From Parvularcula sp039198765 (lineage in GTDB: Bacteria > Pseudomonadota > Alphaproteobacteria > Caulobacterales > Parvularculaceae), in NCBI GenBank assembly GCA_039198765.1, contig JBCCTF010000115.1, positions 1 to 12,522 on the forward strand: a stretch of DNA of 12,522 bases. The letters are read 5' to 3'. The notes below the pieces were generated by a model. That model was not told where the DNA came from. It saw only the letters and a list, made by a program, of their open reading frames with translations, and ran no database searches. How positions within the stretch are numbered: the first letter of the stretch is position 1; every line of letters begins with the position of its first letter. Below, piece by piece: positions 1 through 6,795 of the stretch. The translations under genes and the position numbers were made by a program.

Positions 1-748
1 CCCGGCAACCCAAGACCCGGCCTGCCTTCTTGGCCATGGCGAGGGCTTCCTGGGTGATCTCTTCGGGCAGGTCGGCGGGGATTTGGTGAGGTGCCGCGTT
101 GGCTGAATACTTCGCTTCGTAATCGTAGAAGGCGGTTTTGATTTCGGTGACGGCGAGTGGCTCATCGCCTTTGAGCGCGACCGTCAGTTCGCGGCCTGGG
201 ATGTAGGCCTCGGCGATCGCCTGCCCGCCGTAGACGGATTGTTCGAGGAGCTCTGGCGCAGGCGCTGGCTCACCCTCCTCGTGGACAATCACCACGCCGA
301 AGGTGGAGCCTTCGGCGACGGGCTTGAGAACGTAAGGCACGGGCAGTGGGTGGCTACCGTCCAGGTCTTCATTCGTCAGCACACGGCCTTGGGGCACGCT
401 GAGGCCCTCGGCAGCCATCACGTCTTTTGCGCGCGCTTTGTCCATGCAGAGGGCTGACGAGAGCACACCTGAGTGGGTGTACGGAATGCCCAGCATCTCG
501 AGCATACCCTGAATGGTGCCATCTTCACCGAAGGGGCCATGGAGCGCGTTGAAGATGACGTCAGGCCCCTGGCCGCCAAAACTAGCGCGAATTTGCTTGT
601 CCACTTCGCGGGTGACGTCGATGGTCTCAACCGCGTAGCTGTTGAACTGCGAGAGCGCCTGTGCCGCCGTCTGGCCGGAGACCAAGCTGACGCCTTTCTC
701 CGATGAGAAGCCACCCATCAGCACAAGGACGTTCTTTGGCGCGGTCAT
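1..748 (-). CDS. ddl: D-alanine--D-alanine ligase (C-terminal end cut by window edge)
   Basis: ATP-grasp ligase that joins two D-alanines to make the dipeptide used by MurF; cytoplasmic. Read from ATG at 748, 249 codons are visible and the frame stays open to the left edge, so about 55-60 residues are missing against the usual ~305. Visible motifs: MGGFSSEKGVSLVSG (11-25, with Glu17 at the conserved N-terminal position), NALHGPFGEDGTIQG (67-81), CMDKARAK (101-108), EGSTFGV (146-152), YIPGRELTV (182-190), FYDYEAKY (207-214) and, at the very edge, LGCR. Glu17, Ser148 and Tyr214 look like the equivalents of the E. coli DdlB triad Glu15-Ser150-Tyr216. The start overlaps the murB stop (ATGA) and has GGGAGG 5 nt upstream (754-759). 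In alphaproteobacteria ftsQ usually follows, outside this window. Family assignment is secure. Confidence 0.95.
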   Translation of the reverse strand, partial: MTAPKNVLVLMGGFSSEKGVSLVSGQTAAQALSQFNSYAVETIDVTREVDKQIRASFGGQGPDVIFNALHGPFGEDGTIQGMLEMLGIPYTHSGVLSSALCMDKARAKDVMAAEGLSVPQGRVLTNEDLDGSHPLPVPYVLKPVAEGSTFGVVIVHEEGEPAPAPELLEQSVYGGQAIAEAYIPGRELTVALKGDEPLAVTEIKTAFYDYEAKYSANAAPHQIPADLPEEITQEALAMAKKAGRVLGCR

Positions 749-1626
749 GGCTGCCTCCCGAGGCGTTTGATCTCCCACTCGAGCGCGTAGCCGAGCTGGC
801 TCTGAACATCGGCGCGGATGCTTTCGCCGAGATTTTCAAGATCGGCCGCCGTGGCGTTGCCCCGGTTGATCATGAAATTGGCATGGAGTTCAGACATTTG
901 TGCATCGCCTACGACGCGTCCTCGCCCGCCGACAGCATCGACGGATTGCCAGGCGGAGCGGCCGCCTGAGACGGCTTGGTTGGGGTTTTTGAACGTGGAC
1001 CCTCCAGTTTTCTCGCGGATCGGCTGGGTCGCTTCGCGCTTGGCTTTGATCGTGTCGATCTCGGAGAGCAGGGTTTTGCTGTCGTCCGATGCGCCCTCGA
1101 AGGTGGCTTCGATGAGGACGAGGTCAGGCGGGACATCCGCATGGCGATAGGCGAAGGCGAAATCCTCCGCCTGCAGATGGACAATCTGGCCTTTGCGGTC
1201 GATGGCGCGTGCACTAACGAAGTGATCTTTCGTCTCACCGCCGTAGGCGCCTGCATTCATGCGCATCGCGCCGCCAATGGTGCCGGGGATGCCCGCCATA
1301 AAGCTGAGCCCACCCACGCCTGCTTTGGCTGCTTCACGGGCGACTTTGGCATCGAGCGCCGCTGCGCCGGCGGTGACTTTGTGGCCATCGACGGTGATGG
1401 TCCCGAAGCCCGGGCCTAAGCGAATGACAGAGCCTTCGATGCCGCCATCGCGGACGAGGAGGTTGGAGCCGACGCCGACGACCGTCAGCGGCTCATCTTC
1501 AGGCAACTCGGCGAGGATGCCTGCGAGTTCCTCCTCCGTGTTCGGAAGAAAAAGCCGATCGGCTGGTCCGCCAACACGCAGCCAGGTGAAGGGGGCCAGG
1601 TCGGCCTTTTCCATGACCCGTGTCAC
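745..1626 (-). CDS. murB: UDP-N-acetylenolpyruvoylglucosamine reductase MurB
   Basis: FAD-dependent, NADPH-using reductase that converts UDP-GlcNAc-enolpyruvate to UDP-MurNAc in the cytoplasm. With the GTG start at 1626 it has 293 residues. FAD-binding part: FTWLRVGGPAD (13-23), VVGVGSNLLVRDGG (49-62), GLSFMAGIPGTIGGAMRMNAG (106-126). C-terminal MurB domain: YRH (160-162, Arg161 matching E. coli Arg159), TGGSTFKNP (207-215, Ser210 the catalytic proton donor), HANFMIN (248-254) and LEWEIKRLGR (282-291, Glu285 matching E. coli Glu325). The frame is open back to 1722, but a start there would run through the upstream small ORF. GTG at 1626 overlaps that ORF's stop (GTGA) and has GGAG 11 nt upstream; ATG at 1614 is an alternative with no nearby ribosome binding site. 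Its stop overlaps the ddl start. Confidence 0.95.
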   Translation of the reverse strand: MTRVMEKADLAPFTWLRVGGPADRLFLPNTEEELAGILAELPEDEPLTVVGVGSNLLVRDGGIEGSVIRLGPGFGTITVDGHKVTAGAAALDAKVAREAAKAGVGGLSFMAGIPGTIGGAMRMNAGAYGGETKDHFVSARAIDRKGQIVHLQAEDFAFAYRHADVPPDLVLIEATFEGASDDSKTLLSEIDTIKAKREATQPIREKTGGSTFKNPNQAVSGGRSAWQSVDAVGGRGRVVGDAQMSELHANFMINRGNATAADLENLGESIRADVQSQLGYALEWEIKRLGRQP

Positions 1627-1829
1627 GACCCGCTTGTCTCCTGCTCCTTCCGCCAACGGAGGAAGGCGAATGCACCCACACAGGTGAGGACGCCAGAGGC
1701 TAACTGGAGGATCATCGTCCACGGAAACGCGCTAACAAGAATAGCGCCGAACAGCAGAAAGACGGCGATGCCGAAAGCGACAAGCGCGAGCATTAGCGTG
1801 CGCGATGCCTGGGGCGTATTCTCACTCAT
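1623..1829 (-). CDS. Small two-helix membrane protein of unknown function between murC and murB
   Basis: 68-residue protein, not recognised as a named family. It has two hydrophobic segments, about 12-34 and 38-57, joined by a tight turn at FPWT (35-38). Arg10 precedes the first helix and RWRK (58-61) follows the second, so both ends should be cytoplasmic. There is no signal peptide cleavage site, cysteine cluster or enzymatic motif. The ATG overlaps the murC stop (ATGA) and its own TGA overlaps the murB GTG, so it is locked into the operon by coupling on both sides, which argues that it is a real gene. From memory, Rhodobacterales carry a small membrane protein (DUF2484) in the same slot; I see no clear sequence match, so any link is positional. 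A role at the membrane face of precursor synthesis is only a guess. Confidence 0.8.
   Translation of the reverse strand: MSENTPQASRTLMLALVAFGIAVFLLFGAILVSAFPWTMILQLASGVLTCVGAFAFLRWRKEQETSGS
1638..1641 (-). promoter_or_regulatory. Ribosome binding site deciding the murB GTG start
   Basis: GGAG on the minus strand, 11 nt before GTG at 1626. The GTG shares bases with the TGA of the upstream small ORF, the same 4-nt overlap seen at six other junctions here. The in-frame ATG at 1614 would be 23 nt from this site, so the GTG is the better choice. The long spacer leaves some doubt. Confidence 0.5.
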
Positions 1830-3250
1830 GCCTTGATTTCCTTTAGTTTTCCAGGAAGAGCGTGGGCGTGTTTTGTGATATCGCCGGCGCCTAGACAGAG
1901 AATCAGATCGCCCTGGCCTGCGACCTCTGCAATTTGCGTTGGGAGGTCTTCCATGCTGCTCAGCACACGGACATCGCGGTGACCGTTACGGGTCATGCCG
2001 CCGACGAGAGCCTCGGACGTCGCGCCGTCGATGGGGCTTTCGCCGGCGGCGTAGACGGGTGCGATGAAGACGGTGTCCGCATCGTTCGCACACGAACAGA
2101 AGCTATCGAACAGGTGATGGAGACGGGTGTAGCGGTGGGGCTGGATGACGGCGATCACACGCTTATCGGTCGCTGCTCGCGCCGCACTGAGGGTTGCGGC
2201 GATCTCCACCGGGTGGTGGCCGTAATCGTCGATGATCCGCACACCGTTCCAGGTGCCCACCTCGGTGAAGCGGCGCTTCACGCCGCCGAACTGGGCGAAG
2301 CCTTGCAGGATTTGCTCGTCGGAGACGCCGAGCTCTCGCGCAACAATCGCTGCAGCGACAGCGTTCTGCAGGTTGTGCTGGCCCGGCATGGGAAGGCGGA
2401 CGCCTTCGAGGCGGTGGCGGCTGGCGGCGCGCTCGCGGAAGTGGATGTCAAAGACCTGGCCGCCGTTCTCGGTACGGACATTCTCCACACGGACATCGGC
2501 CTGAGGGTTGAGGCCATAGGTGATCAAGCGGCGGTCCGTGATCCGGCCCACAAGCGCTTGCACCTCAGGATGGTCGAGACACACGACGCCGAACCCGTAG
2601 AACGGGGTGTTCTCCACGAACGTGTCGAACGCATCGCGCAGGCGAGAGAACTCGCCCCAATGGTCGAGGTGTTCTGGGTCGATGTTGGTTATGACGCTCA
2701 CGGTCGTCGGTAGACGGACGAAGGTGCCGTCGCTCTCGTCGGCCTCCACCACCATCCACTCGCCCTCGCCCGTCTTTGCGTTTGAGCCGTAGGCGTTGAT
2801 CACGCCGCCATTGATCACGGTCGGGTCGAAGTCGCCCGCGTCGAGGAGCGCGGCGATCATCGACGTGGTGGTCGTCTTGCCGTGGGTGCCGGCAACGCAG
2901 ACGTTCCACTTGAGGCGCATCAGCTCAGCCAGCATGTCGGCGCGCCGCACGACGGGAATGTGCGCCGCGCGTGCCGCAGCAACTTCAGGGTTCGACGGCC
3001 TGATCGCAGTAGACGTGACGACGGCAGCTGCGCCCTCAACGGCGCTGGGGTCGTGGCCGATACGCACGAGGATGCCGTCAGCGCGCAGACGCTCCACGAT
3101 CTCGCTTTCGGCGATGTCGGAGCCTGCCACCTCGTAGCCCAGTGTCTTCATCACCCGGGCAATGCCTGACATGCCGATCCCGCCGATCCCGACGAAATGC
3201 ACACGGCCCACGGGGAACGGCAGACGGATGGAGGGCGGCGAAGGGGTCAC
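1826..3250 (-). CDS. murC: UDP-N-acetylmuramate--L-alanine ligase MurC
   Basis: First Mur ligase: adds L-Ala to UDP-MurNAc using ATP, in the cytoplasm. It has 474 residues, normal for the family. N-terminal UDP-binding Rossmann domain with HFVGIGGIGMSGIA (18-31) and VAGSD (41-45). Central ATPase domain with Walker A GTHGKTTTT (121-129, Lys125), EADESDG (169-175, metal ligand) and NIDPEHLDH (189-197). C-terminal domain boundary motifs GQHNLQN (290-296), GVKRRF (323-328) and DDYGHHP (341-347), then a QPHRYTR motif. All expected catalytic residues are present. The start is GTG at 3250 with the purine-rich run GGAAGAGAGA upstream; no in-frame ATG precedes the Rossmann motif. A 30-nt gap separates it from murG, the largest in the window. 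The stop overlaps the next gene. Confidence 0.97.
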   Translation of the reverse strand: MTPSPPSIRLPFPVGRVHFVGIGGIGMSGIARVMKTLGYEVAGSDIAESEIVERLRADGILVRIGHDPSAVEGAAAVVTSTAIRPSNPEVAAARAAHIPVVRRADMLAELMRLKWNVCVAGTHGKTTTTSMIAALLDAGDFDPTVINGGVINAYGSNAKTGEGEWMVVEADESDGTFVRLPTTVSVITNIDPEHLDHWGEFSRLRDAFDTFVENTPFYGFGVVCLDHPEVQALVGRITDRRLITYGLNPQADVRVENVRTENGGQVFDIHFRERAASRHRLEGVRLPMPGQHNLQNAVAAAIVARELGVSDEQILQGFAQFGGVKRRFTEVGTWNGVRIIDDYGHHPVEIAATLSAARAATDKRVIAVIQPHRYTRLHHLFDSFCSCANDADTVFIAPVYAAGESPIDGATSEALVGGMTRNGHRDVRVLSSMEDLPTQIAEVAGQGDLILCLGAGDITKHAHALPGKLKEIKA

Positions 3251-3280
3251 GGTCGTTCTGTCTCTCTTCCAAAGCCGGTC

Positions 3281-4372
3281 TCAGCGCCTGTATTGGGGGC
3301 GCACCAGCTCAGCAGTCATATCGGCGAGCACCTGGGCGGCGCCCGAGGCCATCCGGCCTTTTGCCGCGTCCGCCATCTGGGTCAAACGCTCAGGCTCCGA
3401 TAGCAGAGAGAGGAGCGCCTCCGCAGCTGATTCTTCGGTCAGGTCGTCCTCGAGGATGAGGGTCGCGCCGCCGACATCGGTGAGGACTTCGGCGTTGAAA
3501 CGCTGGTGATCATCCATCGCGATCTTGAGCGGGACGAGGATTGAAGGACGGCCAATGACGGCCAGCTCACTCACCGACGATGCGCCTGAACGGGCGATCA
3601 CCAGGTGGCTCTGTGCAATGCGTTCCGGAAGGTCGGCGAAGAATGGCGCGAGTTCGCCTTTGATCCCAGCGGCTTGGTAGGCCGCTTCCGCTACCTCACG
3701 GTCGCCGTCGACGACCTGGTGGGTCACCTCTAACCGTTCGCGCAGCTCTTCAGGGAGCGATGCCAGCGCAGGCGTGAAGACCCTCGCAAAGAGAGACGCG
3801 CCTTGGCTGCCGCCGAAGATGAGGAGCTTGATCGGACCTTCGCCCGGAGAGCTGAACGGTATCTCCGCCGCTCGAATGACCGAACGGCGGACGGGATTGC
3901 CGACTTCTCGGACCTCAATTTGTCTCGGTTGCCGTTTCAGCACGGGAAAGCCATGGGCGAGGAACCTGGCGGTGCGCGCAGCCAATCGGTTGGCCCGGCC
4001 GACGATCGCGTTTTGCTCGTGGATCCCGCAAGGCAGCCGTCTTCTCGACGCGGCTAACATCGCGGGGGCGGAGGGGTAACCGCCAAAGCCGATGACAGCT
4101 TCGGCGCCAAACACTTTGAGGAACCCCGAAGCGTTGTTGGCACTGCCGATGAGTTGAAAGCCGGCATAGGCTTTCGACAGCATCGACCCGGTGCTGGGGC
4201 TGGCCGCGGTGAGCTCAACAATTTCGTCCGCTGGGAAGCCGTCGGTATACCTCCGGCCGCGAGCATCTGTGATGAGCTGCACGGCCCAACCGCGAGACTT
4301 TGCTTCCTCTGCCAATGCTTGCGCGGGGAACATGTGCCCGCCGGTTCCGCCAGCCGCCAGGGCTAGTCTCAT
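3281..4372 (-). CDS. murG: UDP-GlcNAc:lipid I N-acetylglucosaminyltransferase MurG
   Basis: GT-B fold glycosyltransferase at the inner face of the membrane; it adds GlcNAc to lipid I to make lipid II. 363 residues, full length. N-domain: AAGGTGGHMFP (6-16) with the conserved His13, GFGGYPSAP (95-103) and HEQNAIVGRAN (118-128). C-domain, which binds UDP-GlcNAc: FGGSQGA (186-192), ARSGASSVSEL (260-270) and a DDHQRFNA motif just after. The ATG at 4372 overlaps the ftsW stop (ATGA) and follows a strong GGAGGAGGG. The ftsW-murG-murC order places lipid II synthesis beside the septal polymerase. Nothing unusual in the sequence. Confidence 0.97.
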   Translation of the reverse strand: MRLALAAGGTGGHMFPAQALAEEAKSRGWAVQLITDARGRRYTDGFPADEIVELTAASPSTGSMLSKAYAGFQLIGSANNASGFLKVFGAEAVIGFGGYPSAPAMLAASRRRLPCGIHEQNAIVGRANRLAARTARFLAHGFPVLKRQPRQIEVREVGNPVRRSVIRAAEIPFSSPGEGPIKLLIFGGSQGASLFARVFTPALASLPEELRERLEVTHQVVDGDREVAEAAYQAAGIKGELAPFFADLPERIAQSHLVIARSGASSVSELAVIGRPSILVPLKIAMDDHQRFNAEVLTDVGGATLILEDDLTEESAAEALLSLLSEPERLTQMADAAKGRMASGAAQVLADMTAELVRPQYRR

Positions 4373-5496
4373 CGCACCCTCCTCCGCGTCAGCGCGAGCA
4401 GCAGACCTGCCGTCAGGCCCGTGGCCATGAGCGACGAGCCGCCGTAGCTGATCAGCGGAAGGGTCATGCCCTTTGCGGGCAGAAGGCTCAAGTTCACACC
4501 GATATTGATCGCAGCTTGGAACGAGAGCGACGCAGTGAGCCCGGCAATGGCGCAGCGGCGGAATGTGTCCCGCGTGGCCAGCGCTGAGACAAAGCCGCGT
4601 GTGGCGATGATGGCGAAGAGGCTGATGATCAGCAGGCCGAGAACGAGCCCAAACTCCTCGACAGCAACTGCAAAAACAAAATCCGTATGCGCATCAGGCA
4701 GAGACGTCTTCACGCCGGGCAGTTCGTGAAGGTCATGGCCGAAGACGCCGCCGGAGGAGATGGCCTCGGTCGCTTTGTCGGTCTGATAGGTGTCCCCGCT
4801 CGCGGGGTTCAAGAAACGGTCGATCCGTGAACGGACATGGCTCTGGGTGAGGTAGCCGAGGGACAGCGCACCCGCCGCAGCCGAGCCGAGAGCCGCAATC
4901 CAGGCCCAGCTCCACCCAGCGACGAAGAACATCACCGCCCAGATGCCCGTGAGCAGCACCCATTGGCCGTAGTCTGGCTGGAGAAGGAGGAGCACCGACG
5001 AAAGGCCGTAGAGGATAAGGCTGGCGAGACCGCCGGGGAAACCTTCGTCTTTGTCTGCCGAGAGGAACCAAGCGGCCATGCAGATGAAGCCTGGCTTGAG
5101 AAACTCAGCAGGCTGAAGGCCGATGCTCCCGAAATAGAGCCACCGATGCGCACCCTTAATCTCAGGCGCGAACAAAAGCGCGAGAACCATGGCGACAAGC
5201 GAACCGGCCGCACACAGAATGCCTAAGCGACGCGCTTGAACGACGGAAAGGCTCGCAAAGCCTGAAGCGAAGATGATCCCGACACAGAGGAACAGGACAT
5301 GCTTCTCCGTAAAGTGGAATGGCGAGCTGATGCCGATCCGCGCAGCCGCCACTGGCCCTGCAGCAAAGCTCAGCGTGACGCCGAGGATGCCGAGCAGCAA
5401 AAAGGCATACACCAGCGCCATATCAAAGCCGTGGAAACGGCCCGCCGTGATCCGCCCTGCCCCCGCTTCCAGCCGCGCGAGAACCGCATCAACCAT
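4369..5496 (-). CDS. ftsW: Septal peptidoglycan polymerase FtsW (SEDS family)
   Basis: Multi-pass inner-membrane glycosyltransferase that polymerises lipid II at the division site with FtsI. 375 residues, highly hydrophobic, about ten membrane helices after a short cytoplasmic N-terminus (1-26). SEDS signatures: KGAHRW (114-119), LQPAEFLKP (127-135), QPDYGQ (173-178), PDAHTDFVFAVAVEEFG in the large periplasmic loop region, and PLISYGGSS (347-355) before a basic C-terminus TRRRVR. LISYGGSS and the dcw location favour FtsW over RodA. The ATG at 5496 lies 8 nt inside the end of the murD-like gene, with AAAGG 6 nt upstream inside a hairpin loop. The stop overlaps the murG start. Confidence 0.96.
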   Translation of the reverse strand: MVDAVLARLEAGAGRITAGRFHGFDMALVYAFLLLGILGVTLSFAAGPVAAARIGISSPFHFTEKHVLFLCVGIIFASGFASLSVVQARRLGILCAAGSLVAMVLALLFAPEIKGAHRWLYFGSIGLQPAEFLKPGFICMAAWFLSADKDEGFPGGLASLILYGLSSVLLLLQPDYGQWVLLTGIWAVMFFVAGWSWAWIAALGSAAAGALSLGYLTQSHVRSRIDRFLNPASGDTYQTDKATEAISSGGVFGHDLHELPGVKTSLPDAHTDFVFAVAVEEFGLVLGLLIISLFAIIATRGFVSALATRDTFRRCAIAGLTASLSFQAAINIGVNLSLLPAKGMTLPLISYGGSSLMATGLTAGLLLALTRRRVR

Positions 5497-6793
5497 GGCG
5501 CGCCTTTCGCGCCGACAGAGCGCTTAACGCCTTGAGACGAAAGAGTTCTCCCTGACGATCAAAACCCAGAGACCCTGGCGAGAAGAGGAGCACCGGCGTC
5601 GCGCCAGGGTCGCGCGCCACGAGATCTTGAGCCGCGCGCATCGCAGCTTCCGAGGCCGTCTCTGCATCGGCGAATGTCACCACGTCATCGACGGGCGGGC
5701 CGTCTTCCTCGGGGTGTTTCAGGAAGAAGCTTCCCCGCAATGCGGCCTTCACCTTGGCGGGCAATTTGCCCTGGCGATGGCCAATCCAGAACACCTCCGG
5801 ACACGCCGCAATGGCAGCTTCCGTGGACGGAGGACAGCTGGCATACCGGTCATCGACGAAGACAATACCGCCATCGGTGCCAATACAATCAAAACGCCCC
5901 GCCACCCCGCGGAACGCGACCAGGCCTCGGCCAATCGCGTCATCGGAGACGCCCAAGTGACTGGCAACAGCTGCTGCAGCGGCAGCGTCCTGGCCAAAGT
6001 GATCGCCGATCAACGAAACACTCTCAGCGTACGCCGCAACACGGCGCGTCCGGCCGTTGCGCACGGCGTAGATCGTCCTGTCGATGGCAAACCATCCATC
6101 GGACAAGGTTGCCCCGCCTGACACGGGCACCAGCGTGCCCTTGGCACTGCGCCGGACGCCCATGAGGAGGCTCTGGCACATCGGGTCATCGGCCCCCAGA
6201 ACACTGAGCGTTGTTGCAGCCAAGAGGGTACTACAGGCCAGCTGAGCACGCTCACCCACCGGTAAACCGCTCTCTTCGGACAGGTTCAGAACAACCGAGC
6301 TGCCTAGAGACAATTCTTCAGCATCACGCACAGCCGATGGGGACGCGTGGAAGATCGCAGCCTCAGCGCGGTAGCCGAGGAGGTTGAGATATCCGTCCGA
6401 AGCGGTAATCGCCATCGCCTCTTTTCCGCCCTCGGCGAGAAGGCGCATCAAGATCGCGGCGGTGACGGTCTTCCCCGCTGACCCTGTGATCAGCACACGG
6501 CGCTCTGCGGGTGTTGTCAGCTGATCCTGGACTGCAGCGAGGAACCTCAGATCACTGACAACCGGGATATCGCGCTGGACCGCAGCCGCTTGCAGCGCAG
6601 CTTTGATCGGATGGTCAGATCCGATCCCCAAGACGAGAACCGCGGTATCTTCAGGAAGTTGCGCCTCGGCCGTGTCGAGGGGTGAGGTCTCGAAAGTGAA
6701 GCCCTCGGCCTCAATCGCGGCGATGGCAGACGCGGACAGCTCCGGGCCGAGATAGGAAACCTTCCCGCCTTTGGGCAAACTGTCCGTACGCAT
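5489..6793 (-). CDS. Highly divergent MurD-like Mur ligase in the murD position; catalytic residues missing
   Basis: Occupies the slot of murD (UDP-MurNAc-L-Ala--D-Glu ligase) between mraY and ftsW. 434 residues, a normal MurD length, with the family's three-part layout: N-terminal Rossmann-like region (11-90, including a VLGIGSDHP segment), central ATPase domain with Walker A TGSAGKTVT (103-111, Lys108), and a C-terminal domain from about 296. The catalytic set is gone. Ungapped comparison with E. coli MurD, recalled from memory and anchored on Asn170, gives Glu157 to His149, His183 to Ser175 and carbamylated Lys198 to Leu190. GNIG, GxHNxxN, NDSKATN and SPACASxDQF are also degraded. No stop or frameshift is present. 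Start: ATG at 6793, 2 nt after the mraY stop, with GAGG 5 nt upstream; GTG at 6799 (GTGA overlap) is possible. Either a pseudoenzyme or a MurD of altered chemistry, so I give no symbol. Confidence 0.85.
   Translation of the reverse strand: MRTDSLPKGGKVSYLGPELSASAIAAIEAEGFTFETSPLDTAEAQLPEDTAVLVLGIGSDHPIKAALQAAAVQRDIPVVSDLRFLAAVQDQLTTPAERRVLITGSAGKTVTAAILMRLLAEGGKEAMAITASDGYLNLLGYRAEAAIFHASPSAVRDAEELSLGSSVVLNLSEESGLPVGERAQLACSTLLAATTLSVLGADDPMCQSLLMGVRRSAKGTLVPVSGGATLSDGWFAIDRTIYAVRNGRTRRVAAYAESVSLIGDHFGQDAAAAAAVASHLGVSDDAIGRGLVAFRGVAGRFDCIGTDGGIVFVDDRYASCPPSTEAAIAACPEVFWIGHRQGKLPAKVKAALRGSFFLKHPEEDGPPVDDVVTFADAETASEAAMRAAQDLVARDPGATPVLLFSPGSLGFDRQGELFRLKALSALSARKARHG
5497..5513 (-). promoter_or_regulatory. 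Hairpin holding the ftsW ribosome binding site in its loop
   Basis: On the minus strand GGCGCG (5513-5508) and CGCGCC (5502-5497) pair perfectly as a 6-bp all-GC stem. The 5-nt loop AAAGG (5507-5503) is the only purine-rich site near the ftsW ATG, which follows the stem directly. The hairpin lies within the last codons of the murD-like gene, so ribosomes finishing that gene would melt it. Pairing is seen in the sequence; a regulatory effect is inferred. Confidence 0.45.
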
Positions 6794-6795
6794 AC

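Noticed and set aside
753..764. GCCT/AGGC mini-hairpin around the ddl ribosome binding site
   Set aside because: A 4-bp stem is too weak to claim a regulatory structure.
1627..1722. Extending MurB upstream to the start at 1722
   Set aside because: This would overlap the small membrane-protein gene by about 100 nt and add residues not typical of MurB; GTG 1626 keeps the NTGA overlap.
1934..2713. A 259-codon plus-strand open frame antisense to murC
   Set aside because: Same reasoning: it mirrors murC codons, has no domain signature and has no separate context.
3251..3280. Possible promoter in the murG/murC gap
   Set aside because: Thirty bases with no recognisable -35/-10 pair or CtrA-like site; nothing beyond a purine-rich ribosome binding region for murC.
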